DNA from: Chrysomallon squamiferum
Taxonomy: Eukaryota; Mollusca; Gastropoda; Neomphalida; Peltospiridae
Assembly (NCBI GenBank): GCA_012295275.1
Contig: CM022679.1
Location: 13,722,145 to 13,786,144, forward strand
Length of the DNA stretch: 64,000 nucleotides
Direction of reading: 5' to 3'
The first letter of the stretch is position 1, and each line of letters opens with the position of its first letter. The notes beneath the pieces were generated by a model. It did not search any database, was not told where the DNA came from, and saw only the letters and a list, made by a program, of their open reading frames with translations. Shown here one piece after another: positions 32,946-45,310 of the stretch. The position numbers and the translations under genes were made by a program.

Positions 32946-33678
32946 ATGTTTCACAATGAAAATTTTATAACGCTATCAATTTTTCACAGTTTAGATGCTA
33001 TAAATATTTTCAGTTTTTCACAGTGTAAACGTTATGAATGTTATCAGGTTTCAAGTGGGAAATGACGGTATGTTCAGATTTGATCTAAAAGGAAATTCAC
33101 GTGTCACATAAGCGATATAAATAGTTTGGAATTTTCAAGTTAAAAAATAAACCCATATCGGAAGTTATAATTTTAAAAATTATTTTTTTAATTTTTTATC
33201 GTTAGAAAATCTGGTAGTCCGCAGTAAATACTAGTATTACAATTTTATTATTTACGTGTTGTTGTTTTTTCCAAATTACACACACGCACGCACGTACGCA
33301 CTCACACACACACATGTATGTACTTATTTCCTTTTCTGTAATTATTATTGTCATCTCAAATTTTAAATATTTATAATGGAAGTGTTTGAAAAAGGTAGTT
33401 AATAACTCATTTTGATTAATATTGTTATTATAGTGTTTGTTTGATTGTTTCAAGATGATAAACGTTTAAAACTCACAAAATATATTCAAAAAACAAATAA
33501 ATTTTTATATCAAAATAAATATGTGTGTTGTTCATAAATAAAACATTTAAGAAAATTGTTTTTATATTTTATGAAACATAGTGAAAGAAGATAAAATACA
33601 AAACAAAATAAAAGCTTGTAAAATAATATATTTTTATTATAATAATAATTTAAACTGTAACTGAAGAAGTAATAACAA
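32946..33678. other. Duplicated flank, cut by gap
   Basis: Matches 19200-19870 and 37430-38110, including the degraded 5' module near 33050-33170. It ends at the N run. Confidence 0.7.
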
Positions 33679-33878
33679 NNNNNNNNNNNNNNNNNNNNNN
33701 NNNNNNNNNNNNNNNNNNNNNNNNNNNNNNNNNNNNNNNNNNNNNNNNNNNNNNNNNNNNNNNNNNNNNNNNNNNNNNNNNNNNNNNNNNNNNNNNNNNN
33801 NNNNNNNNNNNNNNNNNNNNNNNNNNNNNNNNNNNNNNNNNNNNNNNNNNNNNNNNNNNNNNNNNNNNNNNNNNNNNN
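33679..33878. other. Assembly gap (200 N)
   Basis: 200 N. The left side belongs to the post-minisatellite flank and the right side begins inside a promoter-like module. Confidence 0.99.
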
Positions 33879-34840
33879 GGTTTCAAGTTGAAAATGACGT
33901 GTGTTCAGCTTTATTCAGACAAAATAACCACGTTTCGCGTAAGCGATATAAATAGTTCTATTTCCCAAATTAAAAGTAAATCCATACCGGAAATTTATAG
34001 TTTTTATTTTAGTTTATTTTTATTTTTATATATTTATTTATTCGTTGTTTGTTTTGTTTTTTTGTTTTTTTTTGGTGTTTTTTTGTATTTTATTATTATT
34101 ATTTTTAATTTCTTTCGAAAATATAGAAAACGTTATTTTCCCATTCCGTCATTTACCTTAGATATTCTCACAACGTTCAAATTTCGTAGACACATTATAC
34201 AGACAGTATGCAGGTAATTAATTCTATACAATATTTTTAATAATTTACAGGTGACACTCGATTTCATAGAGCGATAGAGTTAATACAAAAGTCTGGGAAA
34301 TCGTGAATCTAAATATTAACCCTCAAATTTACCAAAACATTAAACTTAAGAACACACATTGCATCTATTTAATACGGTAATATAATAATGTGAGAACAAT
34401 ATACAGATGAAAACAAATTAAAGGTTTCAAGCGGGATGTTTTTTAACACACACACACACGAACAAACAAAAAAAGCAATTTGACTTATTTGAATGTGTAC
34501 TTAATTTCTTTTCTGTAATTATTTCTTTTTGTGTTCACTTTCGACTCAAAGAATCAGTTAAACTGAAAAATATTCCCAGAAATATTTGAATACACCCTCA
34601 ACAGGATAACTTAAGAGTACATACGTAGAGCCAAGCTTTCGACTCAAAGAATCAGTTAAACTGAAAAGTATTTCGAGGAATATTTGAATATTTCCTCAAC
34701 AGAGTAACTTAACAGTGTATTCGTAGTGCCAAGGTTTCGAGACGGAAATTACGGCTTGTTCAGATTTATCTGTCACGTAGGAGATATAAATAGATCGGAA
34801 TTTCCAAGTTAAAAATCAATCTATATCGGAAATTATAAAT
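33879..34840 (-). promoter_or_regulatory. Promoter-like modules and first-exon-like segments
   Basis: A type I module (33879-34000) is followed by the GTGACACTCG repeat. Type II segments have GTTCACTTTCGAC at about 34532-34545 (GAAAGTGAAC on the - strand). GGAATTTCC is at 34797-34805 next to TATAAATAG 34785-34793. The donor side near 34490 is CAA|ATAAGT, lacking GT. Confidence 0.4.
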
Positions 34841-35646
34841 TAAAAAAAAAAAAATGTTTAATAAATGTTAATTATTATTATTATTAAATTAAAACTATAA
34901 TATAAATAATGATAAATTAATGAAATTATGCAAAAATAACAATAACAATAATAAACATCTAATAAAAATTTACAAAAGTTACAATTATAAATTTATATCT
35001 AAATAATAATAATGAGAAAAAGAAGAAGAAGAACAAAAGAAAGAAAGAAAAGCTAGTAATCGCTTCAGCAAATACAGCTTATGGACAGAAAACATTGATT
35101 ACACATATGTACATTTTCATATGATTTAAAATAAATTAAAATCAAAATTAAAATATATTATAAAATGAATCAAAATAAAATAAAAAGTATGTTTATAAAA
35201 TAAAATATAATAATTTTAGGACATAAATTTTGGTTTTCCTTTTCTATTTTTTAAAACAGAACCTGGATAAGAAATTAAAGGAGGAAAATAATTATGTCGT
35301 TAACAAAGTTTTGCGAGGGTTGAATGACACATTATCACCGATATTGTTGTCCTGTATAACATGCAGTATTGCTTTTTCATTGATAGATAGATTTGAATTG
35401 TTTGCTCACAATTCTGAGTTTCTGCTGATGAAATTGTTGTTGCCGTTGTTTTCTTTTTCAATACTACTACTGCTACTACTACTAAAATCAATACTACTAC
35501 AACTACTACCATTACTACCACTACCACTGCCACTATCATTACTACTACTACCACCATCTCTTCCATTGTTTATCTGCTTATTTTTTTTAAATTTAAAAAA
35601 AAAAAAAAAAAAAAAATATTTACTTACTTATTTATTTATTTTACAG
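34841..35646. other. AT-rich flank with LDKKL-type segment, copy of 30560-31376
   Basis: Nearly the same as the flank before vWC-like copy 2, so copies 2 and 3 are neighbouring duplicates. It includes the open LDKKLKEENNYVVNKV segment at about 35263. Confidence 0.6.
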
Positions 35647-35772
35647 GATGTTCCTTTAATGGCAAATGCTATGGTGAAGGAGCATATTGGTCATACAGCT
35701 GTTCGAAATTCACATGCATTAACAACAGCAACAAAACACATTTTCAGTGGAAAAGTCAGACTGTTAGCAAAG
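35647..35772 (+). CDS. vWC-like cysteine-rich module exon, copy 3
   Basis: Acceptor TTTTACAG, donor AAAG|GTAAGA, 126 nt, phase 1-1. The residues are the same as copy 2 (GCSFNGKCYGEGAYW, KFTCINNSNKT) although the DNA differs at several third positions, for example TGC/TGT and ACG/ACA. That is compatible with protein-level constraint. Confidence 0.55.
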
Positions 35773-37232
35773 GTAAGAGAGCTGATAGAATTTCAGATTG
35801 TTAGCAAAGATAAGAAAGTTGACAGAATTTCAGACTGTTAGCAAAGATAAGAAAGTTGACAGAATTTCAGATTGTTAACAAAGGTAAGAGAGTTGATAGA
35901 ATTTCAGATTGTTAACAAAGATAAGAGTCGGTAGAATTTCAGATTGCTAACAAAGATAAGAGAGTTGATAAAATTTCAGACTGTTAACAAAGATAAGAGA
36001 GTCGATAGAATTTCAGACTGTTAGCAAAGGTAAGAGAGTCTGTAGAGTTTCAGATTGTTAACACAGATAAGAGAGTTGATAGAATTTCAGATTGTTAACA
36101 AAGGTAAGAGAGTCAGTAGAATTTCAGACTGTTAGCAAAGGTAAGAGAGTCTGTAGAGTTTCAGATTGTTAACAAAGATAAGAGAGTTGATAGAATTTCA
36201 GATTGTTAACAAAGATAAGAGAGTTGATAGAATTTCAGACTGCTAACAAAGGTAAGAGAGTCGATAGAATTTCAGATTGTTAACAAAGGTAAGAGAGTTG
36301 ATAGAATTTCAGATTGTTAACAAAGATAAGAGTCGGTAGAATTTCAGATTGCTAACAAAGATAAGAGAGTTGATAAAATTTCAGACTGTTAACAAAGATA
36401 AGAGAGTCGATAGAATTTCAGACTGCTAACAAAGATAAGAGAGTCGATAGAATTTCAGACTGTTAGCAAAGGTAAGAGAGTCTGTAGAGTTTCAGATTGT
36501 TAACACAGATAAGAGAGTTGATAGAATTTCAGATTGTTAACAAAGGTAAGAGAGTCTGTAGAGTTTCAGATTGTTAACAAAGATAAGAGAGTTGATAGAA
36601 TTTCAGACTGTTAACAAAGATAAGAGAGTTGATAGAATTTCAGACTGCTAACAAAGGTAAGAGAGTCGATAGAATTTCAGATTGTTAACAAAGGTAAGAG
36701 AGTCAGTAGAATTTCAGATTGTTAGCAAAGATAAGAGAGTCGATAGAATTTCAGATTGTTAACAAAGATAAGAGAGTCAGTAGAATTTCAGATTGTTAAC
36801 AAAGATAAGAGTCGACAGAATTTCAGATTGTTAGCAAAGATAAGAGTCGACAGAATTTCAGATTGTTAGCAAAGATAAGAGTCGACAGAATTTCATATTG
36901 TTAGCAAAGATAAGAGAGTCGATAGAATTTCAGATTGTTAACAAAGATAAGAGTCGACAGAATTTCAGATTGTTAGCAAAGATAAGAGAGTAGATATAAT
37001 TTTATATTGTTAGCAAAGATAAGAAAGTCGATATAATTTCAGTTTGTTAGAAAAGATAAGAAAGTCGATAGAATTTCTGATTGTTTGCAAAGATAAGAAA
37101 GTTGACAGCATTTCAGATTGTTAGCAAAGATAAGAAAGTTGACAGCATTTCTGATTGTTAGCAAAGGTAAGAGAGTCGATAGAATTTCAGATTGTTAGCA
37201 AAGGTAAGAGAGTCGATAGAATTTCAGATTGT
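35773..37232 (+). repeat. 37-bp splice-junction minisatellite, array 3
   Basis: Roughly 39 units. Compared with array 2 the GTTAACAAAG variant dominates. The last units resemble array 1 (GTCGACAGAATTT, TTTATATTG), so arrays 1 and 3 share the 3' part. Confidence 0.9.
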
Positions 37233-38150
37233 TGTTTCAGTTATTAATTCAGCGCTCTTTAATTCTAATTTTTCTATCATAATATAAACACTTTTTTTTT
37301 TCTTCTCAATGAGCAAAGTTTTGGAAGTTATTTTCAGCATTAAGATCTTGGATGCTATCAGTTTTTCACAAATAAATGTTAGTGTATCGGTAAATGTTAG
37401 TGTATAGTATGAATGATATCAGTGTTTCACAATGCAAATTTTATAATTCTATCAATTTTTCACAGTTTAGATGCTATAAATATTTTCAATGTTTCACAGT
37501 GTAAATGTTATGAATGTTATCAGGTTTCAAGTGGGAAATGACGGTATGTTCAGATTTGATCTAAAAGGAAATTCACGTGTCACATAAGCGATATAAATAG
37601 TTTGGAATTTTCAAGTTAAAAAATAAACCCATATCGGAAGTTATAATTTTTTAAATTATTTTTTTAATTTTTTATCGTTAGAAAATCTGGTAGTCCGCAG
37701 TAAATACTAGTATTACAAGTTTATTATTTACGTGTTGTTGTTTTTTCCAAATGACACACACGCACGCACGTACGCACTCACACACACACGTATGTACTTA
37801 TTTCCTTTTCTGTAATTATTACTGTCATCTCAAATTTTAAATATTTATAATGGAAGTGTTTGAAAAAGGTAGTTAATAACTCATTTTGATTAATATTGTT
37901 ATTATAGTGTTTGTTTGATTGTTTCAAGATGATAAACGTTTAAAACTCACAAAATATATTCAAAAAACAAATACATTTTTATATCAAAATAAATATGTGT
38001 GTTGTTCATAAATAAAACATTTAAGAAAATTGTTTTTATATTTTATGAAACATAGTGAAAGAAGATAAAATACAAAACAAAATAAAAGCTTGTAAAATAA
38101 TATATTTTTATTATAATAATAATTTAATTTTCACAATTCTTCATATGTTA

Positions 38151-38214
<64 letters not shown>

Positions 38215-38789
38215 TAGTTTATAAGTATTACGACTTGATTAACATTATACATCTATTTAAAAGGTGAAAAATAAAAAATTACATTTTTCTGTATATATCA
38301 TAAGAACCTTAGGCTGTATAAAACATTCATAAAAATAAAAACAAATACATATAAGTATGTATATATGTAAGTATTTTAGATATACATATATTGTTTAAAT
38401 CTGTATTTGGAAGTGTAAGAAAATGGTTATTAATAACATTTTGTTTAATATTGTTGTTATGTTACTTCCACATTGTATATATTCGACGTTCGACCGCTGA
38501 TTATATAATATAATCGTTTAAATTATTTGTGAAATAATTATATTAATTATTTTATGATCGTATATATATTTTTCAATCGTTTTGTAATTTATAATCATGA
38601 TATAATCATCATTATAATTGAGCTGCTTGCAAGATGCATTTAAATTTGATTTTCTTTTTGTTGACGTGCATAACTATTCAAACGTTATTTATTATTATTA
38701 GAAAAAAGACTAAAGCAAACACGAACAATGTTACAATACTACAACAATTATTACAACAATAACAACAGCAATAAAAAAAACATGAACTA
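37233..38789. other. Duplicated flank
   Basis: Matches 19010-20530 almost base for base, including an (ATT)n run at 38150-38215 and a degraded 5' module at 37525-37650. No gene seen. Confidence 0.7.
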
Positions 38790-39660
38790 TATCACAAAAG
38801 AGGAATTAAATATCTCAAGTTTTTTATCTGTTCGTGTACTTTAGCGGTCAAACAGCCCAAGATACATACCACCTGTCCAGACTATCCCTGGAGTGCTACA
38901 CTGTTTACACCTAGAGTATATTCTGGCTGTTCCCACAGAACCAATTTATAAAAAAGCTAAATATTCTGAAAGTTCAAGATCTTTTTACACTTCAAGAATT
39001 AAAATTATGTCACAAATTATAACACAGTATGGATCAGACATACATTGTATGTAAACATCCGAACATTTACATGTATTATTTTTATTTGTTTTACTGAGCT
39101 TTTCATTCAATGCAAATGGATATGCTGATTTAGCAAATAAATTATCTAAACCATTTTCTTGTTTATTGATAAATGATCTAACAAAACTTATAATTATATC
39201 TAAACGCTTGTTAGTGTTGTAATATGTTTGTTACAACGGTGAAGTGATCCGAGTCGTTCTCAAGATCCTATATGAATTGTGTGTGGTCTGAACTGACTTT
39301 ATCATGTCATTCACGTTATCTTCTTTGAGTATAATGGACATTTAAATAGGGACCAACTTATGAATAATACAAGAGCGTATAATCTGTAAGCCAAAATATT
39401 CCCCGGAATATAAAGAGCTATTTTACACCATGGGGTAGACCAAGAATAGTCTGGCGAGGATTTAATCTCGTCTGTTTCACTGGTATCTGATGATATCATC
39501 ATACAAACTTAATTTAGAGGGTGCCGGTGTAAAATAATATTTGTTCCCCCAGGTCATAAAGAACAGGAGTTTGTTAATTCTCACCGTCATAATCATTGGT
39601 GTAAATCAAAATGAAGGGTCTCATCAGTGGATTTACTTCAGCACTTCAGGTTGAAACAAG
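38790..39660. repeat. Segmental duplication block, copy 2 of 4
   Basis: Same block as 20540-21400. The - strand frame (WSTPWCKIALYI) is open here over 63 codons. Confidence 0.8.
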
Positions 39661-40280
39661 AGACTTGGGTCCTGACATTTTGACGAAAGTGTGTTGTTGT
39701 AGCACTTTAATTTAAAATATTGAGGCACAAATGCAACACGTTTCTAAAAGAGGACATTCATAGGCCTGCAATAGCGTTATCGATAATAAAAAATTATCAG
39801 TGGATTTAGGGATGAATGTTTTTACCTTCCTTTTCAAAAAAGAAAATTCCTGTTTTCAAGATGTGAATAGTGATCAAGTACCCAGCCAAATGTATCCCCC
39901 AGTTATTTCTTCACACATCTACAATTATAATTGTGTACATATCAATAAAGGCAAACACTTCAAAACAAAATATTAATATATCTATGATAATTATACATAC
40001 ACAACAAAGAAAACTAATATGTCTACAATATTTAAATATGTTAATAATAAGTTAATTCTACTGTTTTCTCCCCATTATTTGGAATGAATTCATGTACACT
40101 GTTACAGTGAACACTACATAATTATTACTGAAACATACGTTACATACTGATAAAGTCAAACACTTCAAAGCAAAATAGTAATATATCTATAATAATTATA
40201 CATACTCAACAAACAAAACTAATATGTCTACAATAATCAAATATGTTAATACTAAGTTAATTCTACTGTTGTTCTGTCAG
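39661..40280. other. Non-coding duplicated flank
   Basis: Matches 60040-60440 and, in part, 22900-23670. No gene seen. Confidence 0.6.
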
Positions 40281-40385
40281 CTTCCACTGGACACTGTACT
40301 GAAGTAGGAAAAACAAGAAAAGATGTATGGAACTGAAGTATATCAGGAAATTTCGAAATGTGCCCTTGTTCCATTTAAAGGAGGT
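40281..40385 (+). pseudogene. Decayed copy of second-type vWC-like exon
   Basis: Acceptor TCTGTCAG is kept, but deletions have removed the CGDGY start and shifted the frame, so it stops at TGTATGGAAC-TGA. The donor is GTTGGC instead of GTGAGT. Confidence 0.7.
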
Positions 40386-41018
40386 TGGCGTTTCTATTTA
40401 TATAATTACCTCTCATTAAATAATAAATAAAAAACTAGTTATCTGTACTTGTGAAGAAGAAGAAACAAAAAATATTTTTTGGTATGGTTTGTTACACTAT
40501 TTTAACAGGTAAATGTTTGTATCCTCTATTATTTGTTTTCTAATTCTGCATAAATTAGTTACATTCATTACAAATTATTAATCTTATACTAAATATGTCG
40601 ATCATTTTATCTAGAACAACAGTAGTATATTAATTGTGTTAGAACATGTACATAATAATTTTTGAGTTTCCTTTTTATGTTGACCTTTTTTTTTTTTTAA
40701 ATAAAATAAAATTAAATAAATAAATAAATTTGTTTATATATTTTACCATTGGTATTCAACATTGTTTTTTTTTTACAAATTTCATGCATCTTTTCATATT
40801 TGATTCATTAACTAAATAATTGTGGAATACAGTTATATACACTCAGTATTCATGTACATTATAAAACAGTCTTAAACAAATAACTCAAACACATTATCTG
40901 GAATAACAATAAAAAATCATACTTCTAAAACTCCATAAATAAACATTATTTAAATATAAAAAATATATATCAAATGGTGACATCATCTACCTGATTATAT
41001 TTCTTTATCTTATGACTT
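40386..41018. other. Diverged 3' flank of gene D
   Basis: A more diverged copy of the 7694-8230 and 23945-24490 flank, with extra AAAT runs. No gene seen. Confidence 0.6.
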
Positions 41019-41110
41019 TCATAAATAGCGTAAGTCAGAAATTGTTATAAACTGAACAAAAATGAATATTTTACAGCAATGACACACGTTCTGGAACACA
41101 GTCTTGTTCT
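41019..41110 (-). CDS. Gene D short tail exon
   Basis: TTTCTAG acceptor (cta at 41111-41113), phase 1. ENKTVFQNVC matches the family start ENKMVLQNVC, then HCCKIFIFVQ and ISDLRYL lead to TGA at 41021-41019. The homologous tail sequence is deleted right after the start; what follows matches the former intron (TCAGAAATTG stretch). Confidence 0.5.
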
Positions 41111-43295
41111 CTAGAAAAATTAAAACTGAATATACTCATATCTTTTATTAGTCACTTAATATAACTCCATGAGAGAGAAAAAAATAAAAAATAGAAAGTA
41201 AGAAAATGAAATAAACGTTGTTAAAAATATAAAAATATACTACTAAGAAATTACTGTTTCATTGTACAACTCATACCAATCACATTTCATCTACAAATTT
41301 TAGATAGCATTAATATTATTGTCACAATTATTCTGAAATTCATGTAATAGCATAAGTCAGAAATTGTTATGAACTGAACAAAAATTAATATTTTACAGCA
41401 GCGACACAGCAAGACATTAAAGAAAATATTTTACACAAATTAATTTTGTTTGTTCAAATTAACATTAGTGATCTTCATTTGACCTTAATGTAGGGCTTTA
41501 CTTTGACAGTATGAACAAATGGCAAAACTACATTCAGTGTATGTCCTAAAATAATAGGTTGTTGTTTTGTTTTTGTTTGTTTTTATTTGTTTATATATAT
41601 ATATATAAATGACAAGGATCAGTACTGTAATGTTCCCCTTTATTTGCATCAATGGTGATGACATTTCGTTTGATGAGGACTGATTTGTTGTAAGTTGTTA
41701 GAAAAAGATTTGGACTCATACCATCAAGGTTGTTTGTACGGATAAGACCAATATGATTCAAGAATTATTATTTCGTGCATTTATTTATGCATCTGTATGT
41801 GTGTTTATATACATGTGCGAGTGAGTAAGTTAATGGATGTGTGCATGAGTGAGTCAGTGAAAAAAAATAAAATATTAATAGGATCAAGCTATCCTAAAGG
41901 ATGCTTGTCACAGTGAAAAAAAGCAGCAGCATTCATTAAAGACATTTATATAAAAACAGTGAGTAATGGGAATTCAATTCACACAAATAGACTCAAATGT
42001 TTTTATAACAGTCATACATGCATTTGCAAAGGCAGGAAATGTCAGCGTTCATATGTTACTCCTGGAGCAACAGCATCATATTATGTACATTCTTTATTAT
42101 TAGGAAAAACTGGTTAGAAGAAACAAATAAAATACTGAAAGAATACACAGTGCATTTCGACGACTGACTGACTCAAAACAACAAATTTATATTCTTTGAC
42201 AGAACTGTAAACTAATCTGAATTGAAACATATGCAGTGTTGTGTGAGTGGATTTGTGTTTACGTGTGTGAGTGTATTTTTTCAATTTGGTTAACTGGAAA
42301 TATACATCTGTCAACTCACCTATTTTGTCTTTTTTCGTTAGTTCTGTTTGTTCTTGATTTTGCTCAACACCATCTTTGTTTTTGTTTTTACGTCGTATGC
42401 TCCACAGTAGGAAAAATATTTGATCTGCAACTGATGATACTATTACTATTGCTAGTATTACTAATACTACTAGTATTGCTAGTAATACTATTGTATCATA
42501 AAGGTCTTCCTGAATCTGGTAGAGATCTGAAATAAAACCAAAGTTTTGTAACAAGCACCCATAAAAACAACTATGAATTCAGCCATTTTTATAAAGCAAA
42601 CCAGACTACTGCCATAATACATATACATACACACATTCATACAAACATACATACATACAAACATACATACACACACATACATACATACTATACATACATA
42701 CATACATGAACATACATAGATTCATATATATATATATATATATAAATAATATATATATATATATATACACACACAAATACACACAAACATACATATATAC
42801 ATACATACATACATACATGCAAAGACACACACATACATATATCCTCATACACATATTCAGACAAATACACATTCACAAACACATACACACACACACACAG
42901 ATATACACAAACATTAATTATTTTGTGGCTGTAATAAAAAGCTTTACCTTTTTTTGCCTGATTATCAAGGAAATCTGAAACCAAAACAGAAAACAAATAT
43001 AATCTGTGAAATAAGCACACAGAAAAGTTGTTACTCTGTATAAAATGAGATCAAAAACAAAAGCTGTAACTAACTTTGTAAACATCTATGTGTTTATTTA
43101 TTTATTTGTTTGTTTGTTTATCTGTTTATTCATTTATTATTTATTTGTCAAATAATAAGACACATAATAAAAATGTTACACTACTGTTGTAAAATATAGT
43201 ATCATCTAGCCTAGAAAGGCCTGCTTTATAGAAACATTTTAAAACATACAAATAGCAAAAACATTTCTTCTTATTAGAAACCTTTATAATTAATG

Positions 43296-43371
<76 letters not shown>

Positions 43372-43613
43372 TCACAAAGGATCAAAGCACACTGTAATAT
43401 ACATTACAAGGAAACTTTAAACTCGAATGATTATTTATTTTAATAAAAACATTCCTTTGACAGTGCGTTTTATAAGTCTTAAACAACACAGATATACACA
43501 CACATACACACAGACACACACAAACATATATATATACATACATACATGCATATCCACATAAACATAAATACATACACACACACAGAGACATACATACATA
43601 CATAAATACATAC

Positions 43614-43678
<65 letters not shown>

Positions 43679-44222
43679 CGTACTTGCATATCAACATAAA
43701 CATACATAAATATGTAGAGACACAAACACATATAAACACACATACATATATACGTACATGTATACATACATGCATATATCCATATAAACATACATAGATA
43801 TACACACATACATACACACACTCACAATATATACGCACAAATATACAAACACAAACATTTATTATTTCTTAGCTGTAACGATTAATAAGCAGCCTTACCT
43901 CTCTGATTAACAAGGAAATCTGAAACAAAAACAAGAAACAGAAAAGTTGTTACTGTAACTTTGTGAAGATCTGTGAGTTTATCTATTTATTTATTTGACT
44001 GTTTGTTTATCTATTTATTTATTTGACTGTTTGTTTATCTATTTATTTATTTGACTGTTTGTTTATTTATTCAAATAAAAAGACAATAAAAATGCTACAG
44101 TTTTGATACAGAAACATTTTAAAATATAGAAATAGCAAAAATAGTTATTCTTATTACGAACCTTTAAAGCTAATAAAACACATACACATATTCATTCATA
44201 TTCAGATACCATTACATAAAGA

Positions 44223-44268
<46 letters not shown>

Positions 44269-44440
44269 TTTACCTACCTTTACAGAAATGAGTACACTGT
44301 TTAGGGAAATCCAAACGCTGTGTGAAGCACAAATCACTGATGTCTTTGCAGTAATAGCACACGCCGTCTTCAGGTACACAATACTCTTCTATCTCATCAC
44401 ATTCATCGTGGCCACATCTAAACGTTGTTCCATGTGTCAT
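41019..44440 (-). CDS. Gene D: BCMA/TACI-like receptor with a replaced short tail
   Basis: Exons 44451-44278 (ATG at 44440), 43919-43899, 42974-42948, 42526-42320 and 41110-41019 join in one frame, 169 residues from that ATG. The CRD has eight Cys (RCGHDECDEIEEYC, CYYC, DLC, PKQCTHFC). The stalk has one 7-residue and one 9-residue repeat. The membrane helix is long, Ile/Val/Leu-rich and different from A-C, followed by RRKNKNKDG. The tail exon keeps the acceptor and about 10 codons of the family start and then runs into sequence that is intronic elsewhere. It ends after ISDLRYL, so the acidic tail of gene B is absent. A signal-peptide exon should lie upstream because the CRD exon begins at an in-frame acceptor. 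A relic near 46830-46915 has no suitable ATG. It could be a signalling-deficient receptor or a decaying copy. Confidence 0.55.
41111..42319. other. Intron of gene D
   Basis: Homologous to 61100-62140 in gene E and, without the transposase relic, to the B and C introns. No further exon seen. Confidence 0.6.
42320..42526 (-). CDS. Gene D transmembrane exon
   Basis: ATTTCAG acceptor, donor ATAG|GTGAGT, 207 nt (69 codons), phase 1-1. Begins DLYQIQEDLYDT, then VLLAILVVLVILAIVIV, SSVADQIFFLLW and SIRRKNKNKDG. The extra codons come from an ACTAGTATT-like repeat inside the helix. Confidence 0.7.
42600..42910. repeat. CATA/TA/CA microsatellites
   Basis: Mixed CATA, TA and CA runs in the intron of gene D. 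Confidence 0.9.
42948..42974 (-). CDS. Gene D stalk micro-exon 2 (27 nt)
   Basis: TTTCAG acceptor, GTAAAG donor; codes DFLDNQAKK, phase 1. Close to gene A unit 1 (DFLDNQTKK), but with T to A in the sequon. Confidence 0.7.
43285..43860. repeat. CA, TA and CATA microsatellites
   Basis: (CA)n at 43295-43372, (TA)n at 43625-43674 and CATA runs. Several overlapping open frames here are repeat products. Confidence 0.95.
43899..43919 (-). CDS. Gene D stalk micro-exon 1 (21 nt)
   Basis: TTTCAG acceptor, GTAAGG donor; 21 nt coding DFLVNQR-type residues, phase 1. It is two codons shorter than the other units, as in gene E (63308-63328). Confidence 0.65.
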
Positions 44441-44451
44441 ATTGATTACTT
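44278..44451 (-). CDS. Gene D CRD exon
   Basis: TTATTTCAG acceptor (ctg at 44452-44454), donor AAAG|GTAGGT, 174 nt, phase 1-1. The frame is open through GTAATCAAT before the ATG, so the ATG is internal if a signal exon is spliced on. Confidence 0.7.
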
Positions 44452-44517
44452 CTGAAATAAAACTGTACCGTTATTATTTCTCTAAATTCCAATTAAAGAG
44501 TGTATTTGGTAATGCGA

Positions 44518-44660
44518 AAATACATACATACATACATACATACATGCATACATACATACATACATACATACATACATACATACATACATACATACATACA
44601 TACATACATACATACATACATACATACATACATACATACATACATACATACATACATACT

Positions 44661-44692
<32 letters not shown>

Positions 44693-44712
44693 TATACATA
44701 CATAAATACATA

Positions 44713-44768
<56 letters not shown>
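44518..44768. repeat. CATA then CA microsatellite
   Basis: About 170 bases of nearly pure CATA, then TA and CA runs. This is the same intron position as the repeats before the CRD exons of A and E. Confidence 0.98.
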
Positions 44769-44771
<3 letters not shown>

Positions 44772-45066
44772 GTACCGGATCCATTATCCGAAGTCCTTGG
44801 GGCCTGAGGCCTTCCGAATTTCTGGATTTTCCGATTTTCTGGTACCAAGGCATTTAAATACGTAAATAATTAGGCATAAACATTTTAATATTAAAAACAT
44901 AAAGAAAATTGACAATACACAACTGTGGTGACTCGACACGTAAACAATGCGGCGAGTGAAATGAACGTCAACGCGCGCGAACTACAAAGGTAACGTCGGG
45001 GAAAAAAATTCCGATTTTCTGGTCCTTCGGGATTTCAGGACGCCGGATAATTGGTTCGGTACCTGT
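44769..45066. mobile_element. MITE-like element with terminal inverted repeats
   Basis: The left end AGTACCGGATCCATTATCCG and right end CGGATAATTGGTTCGGTACC are imperfect inverted repeats. The inner TTCCGATTTTCTGGT motif also occurs at both sides. TA flanks the right end. At about 300 bases with no coding capacity and noticeably higher GC, it looks like a short nonautonomous DNA transposon. A mariner/pogo link is suggested by the end sequence and TA only. Confidence 0.65.
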
Positions 45067-45126
45067 ATATGTATGTGCGTGTGTGTATATGTGTGTTTAT
45101 AGTTAAATACACACGCACATATGTAA

Positions 45127-45310
45127 AGGTGGTCTTGATGGCCGAACGGTAGTGCGAGCGATAGGGTGACATACGTTCGAGTCTCATCAGCGGCATCTGA
45201 CGAGGGTTTGAAGTCGTGACTGGACTTTATCCTCCTGCGCCACAGGAATGTTGTCTCTGAAGAGTCTAGTCAGACGTAGATTTCACAGAGAATATTCAAA
45301 ATCCTAAACA
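45127..45310 (+). mobile_element. tRNA-derived SINE
   Basis: A-box-like TGATGGCCGAACGGTAG, B box GTTCGAGTCTC, the CATCTGACGAGGG body and a CAAAATCCTAAAC 3' end. Antisense to gene D, upstream of its CRD exon, as at 3526-3711 for gene A. Confidence 0.8.

Noticed and set aside
31503-37232. CRISPR-like regular repeats
   Set aside because: Units are contiguous direct repeats with no spacers, in eukaryotic DNA, and derive from an exon/intron junction.
43382-43838. Overlapping - strand frames of 80-128 codons
   Set aside because: CA/TA/CATA repeat translation in the intron between the gene D micro-exons.
44442-44865. THTY and MYVC frames over the CATA run
   Set aside because: Direct translation of a microsatellite on both strands; the real exon there is the CRD exon at 44278-44451.
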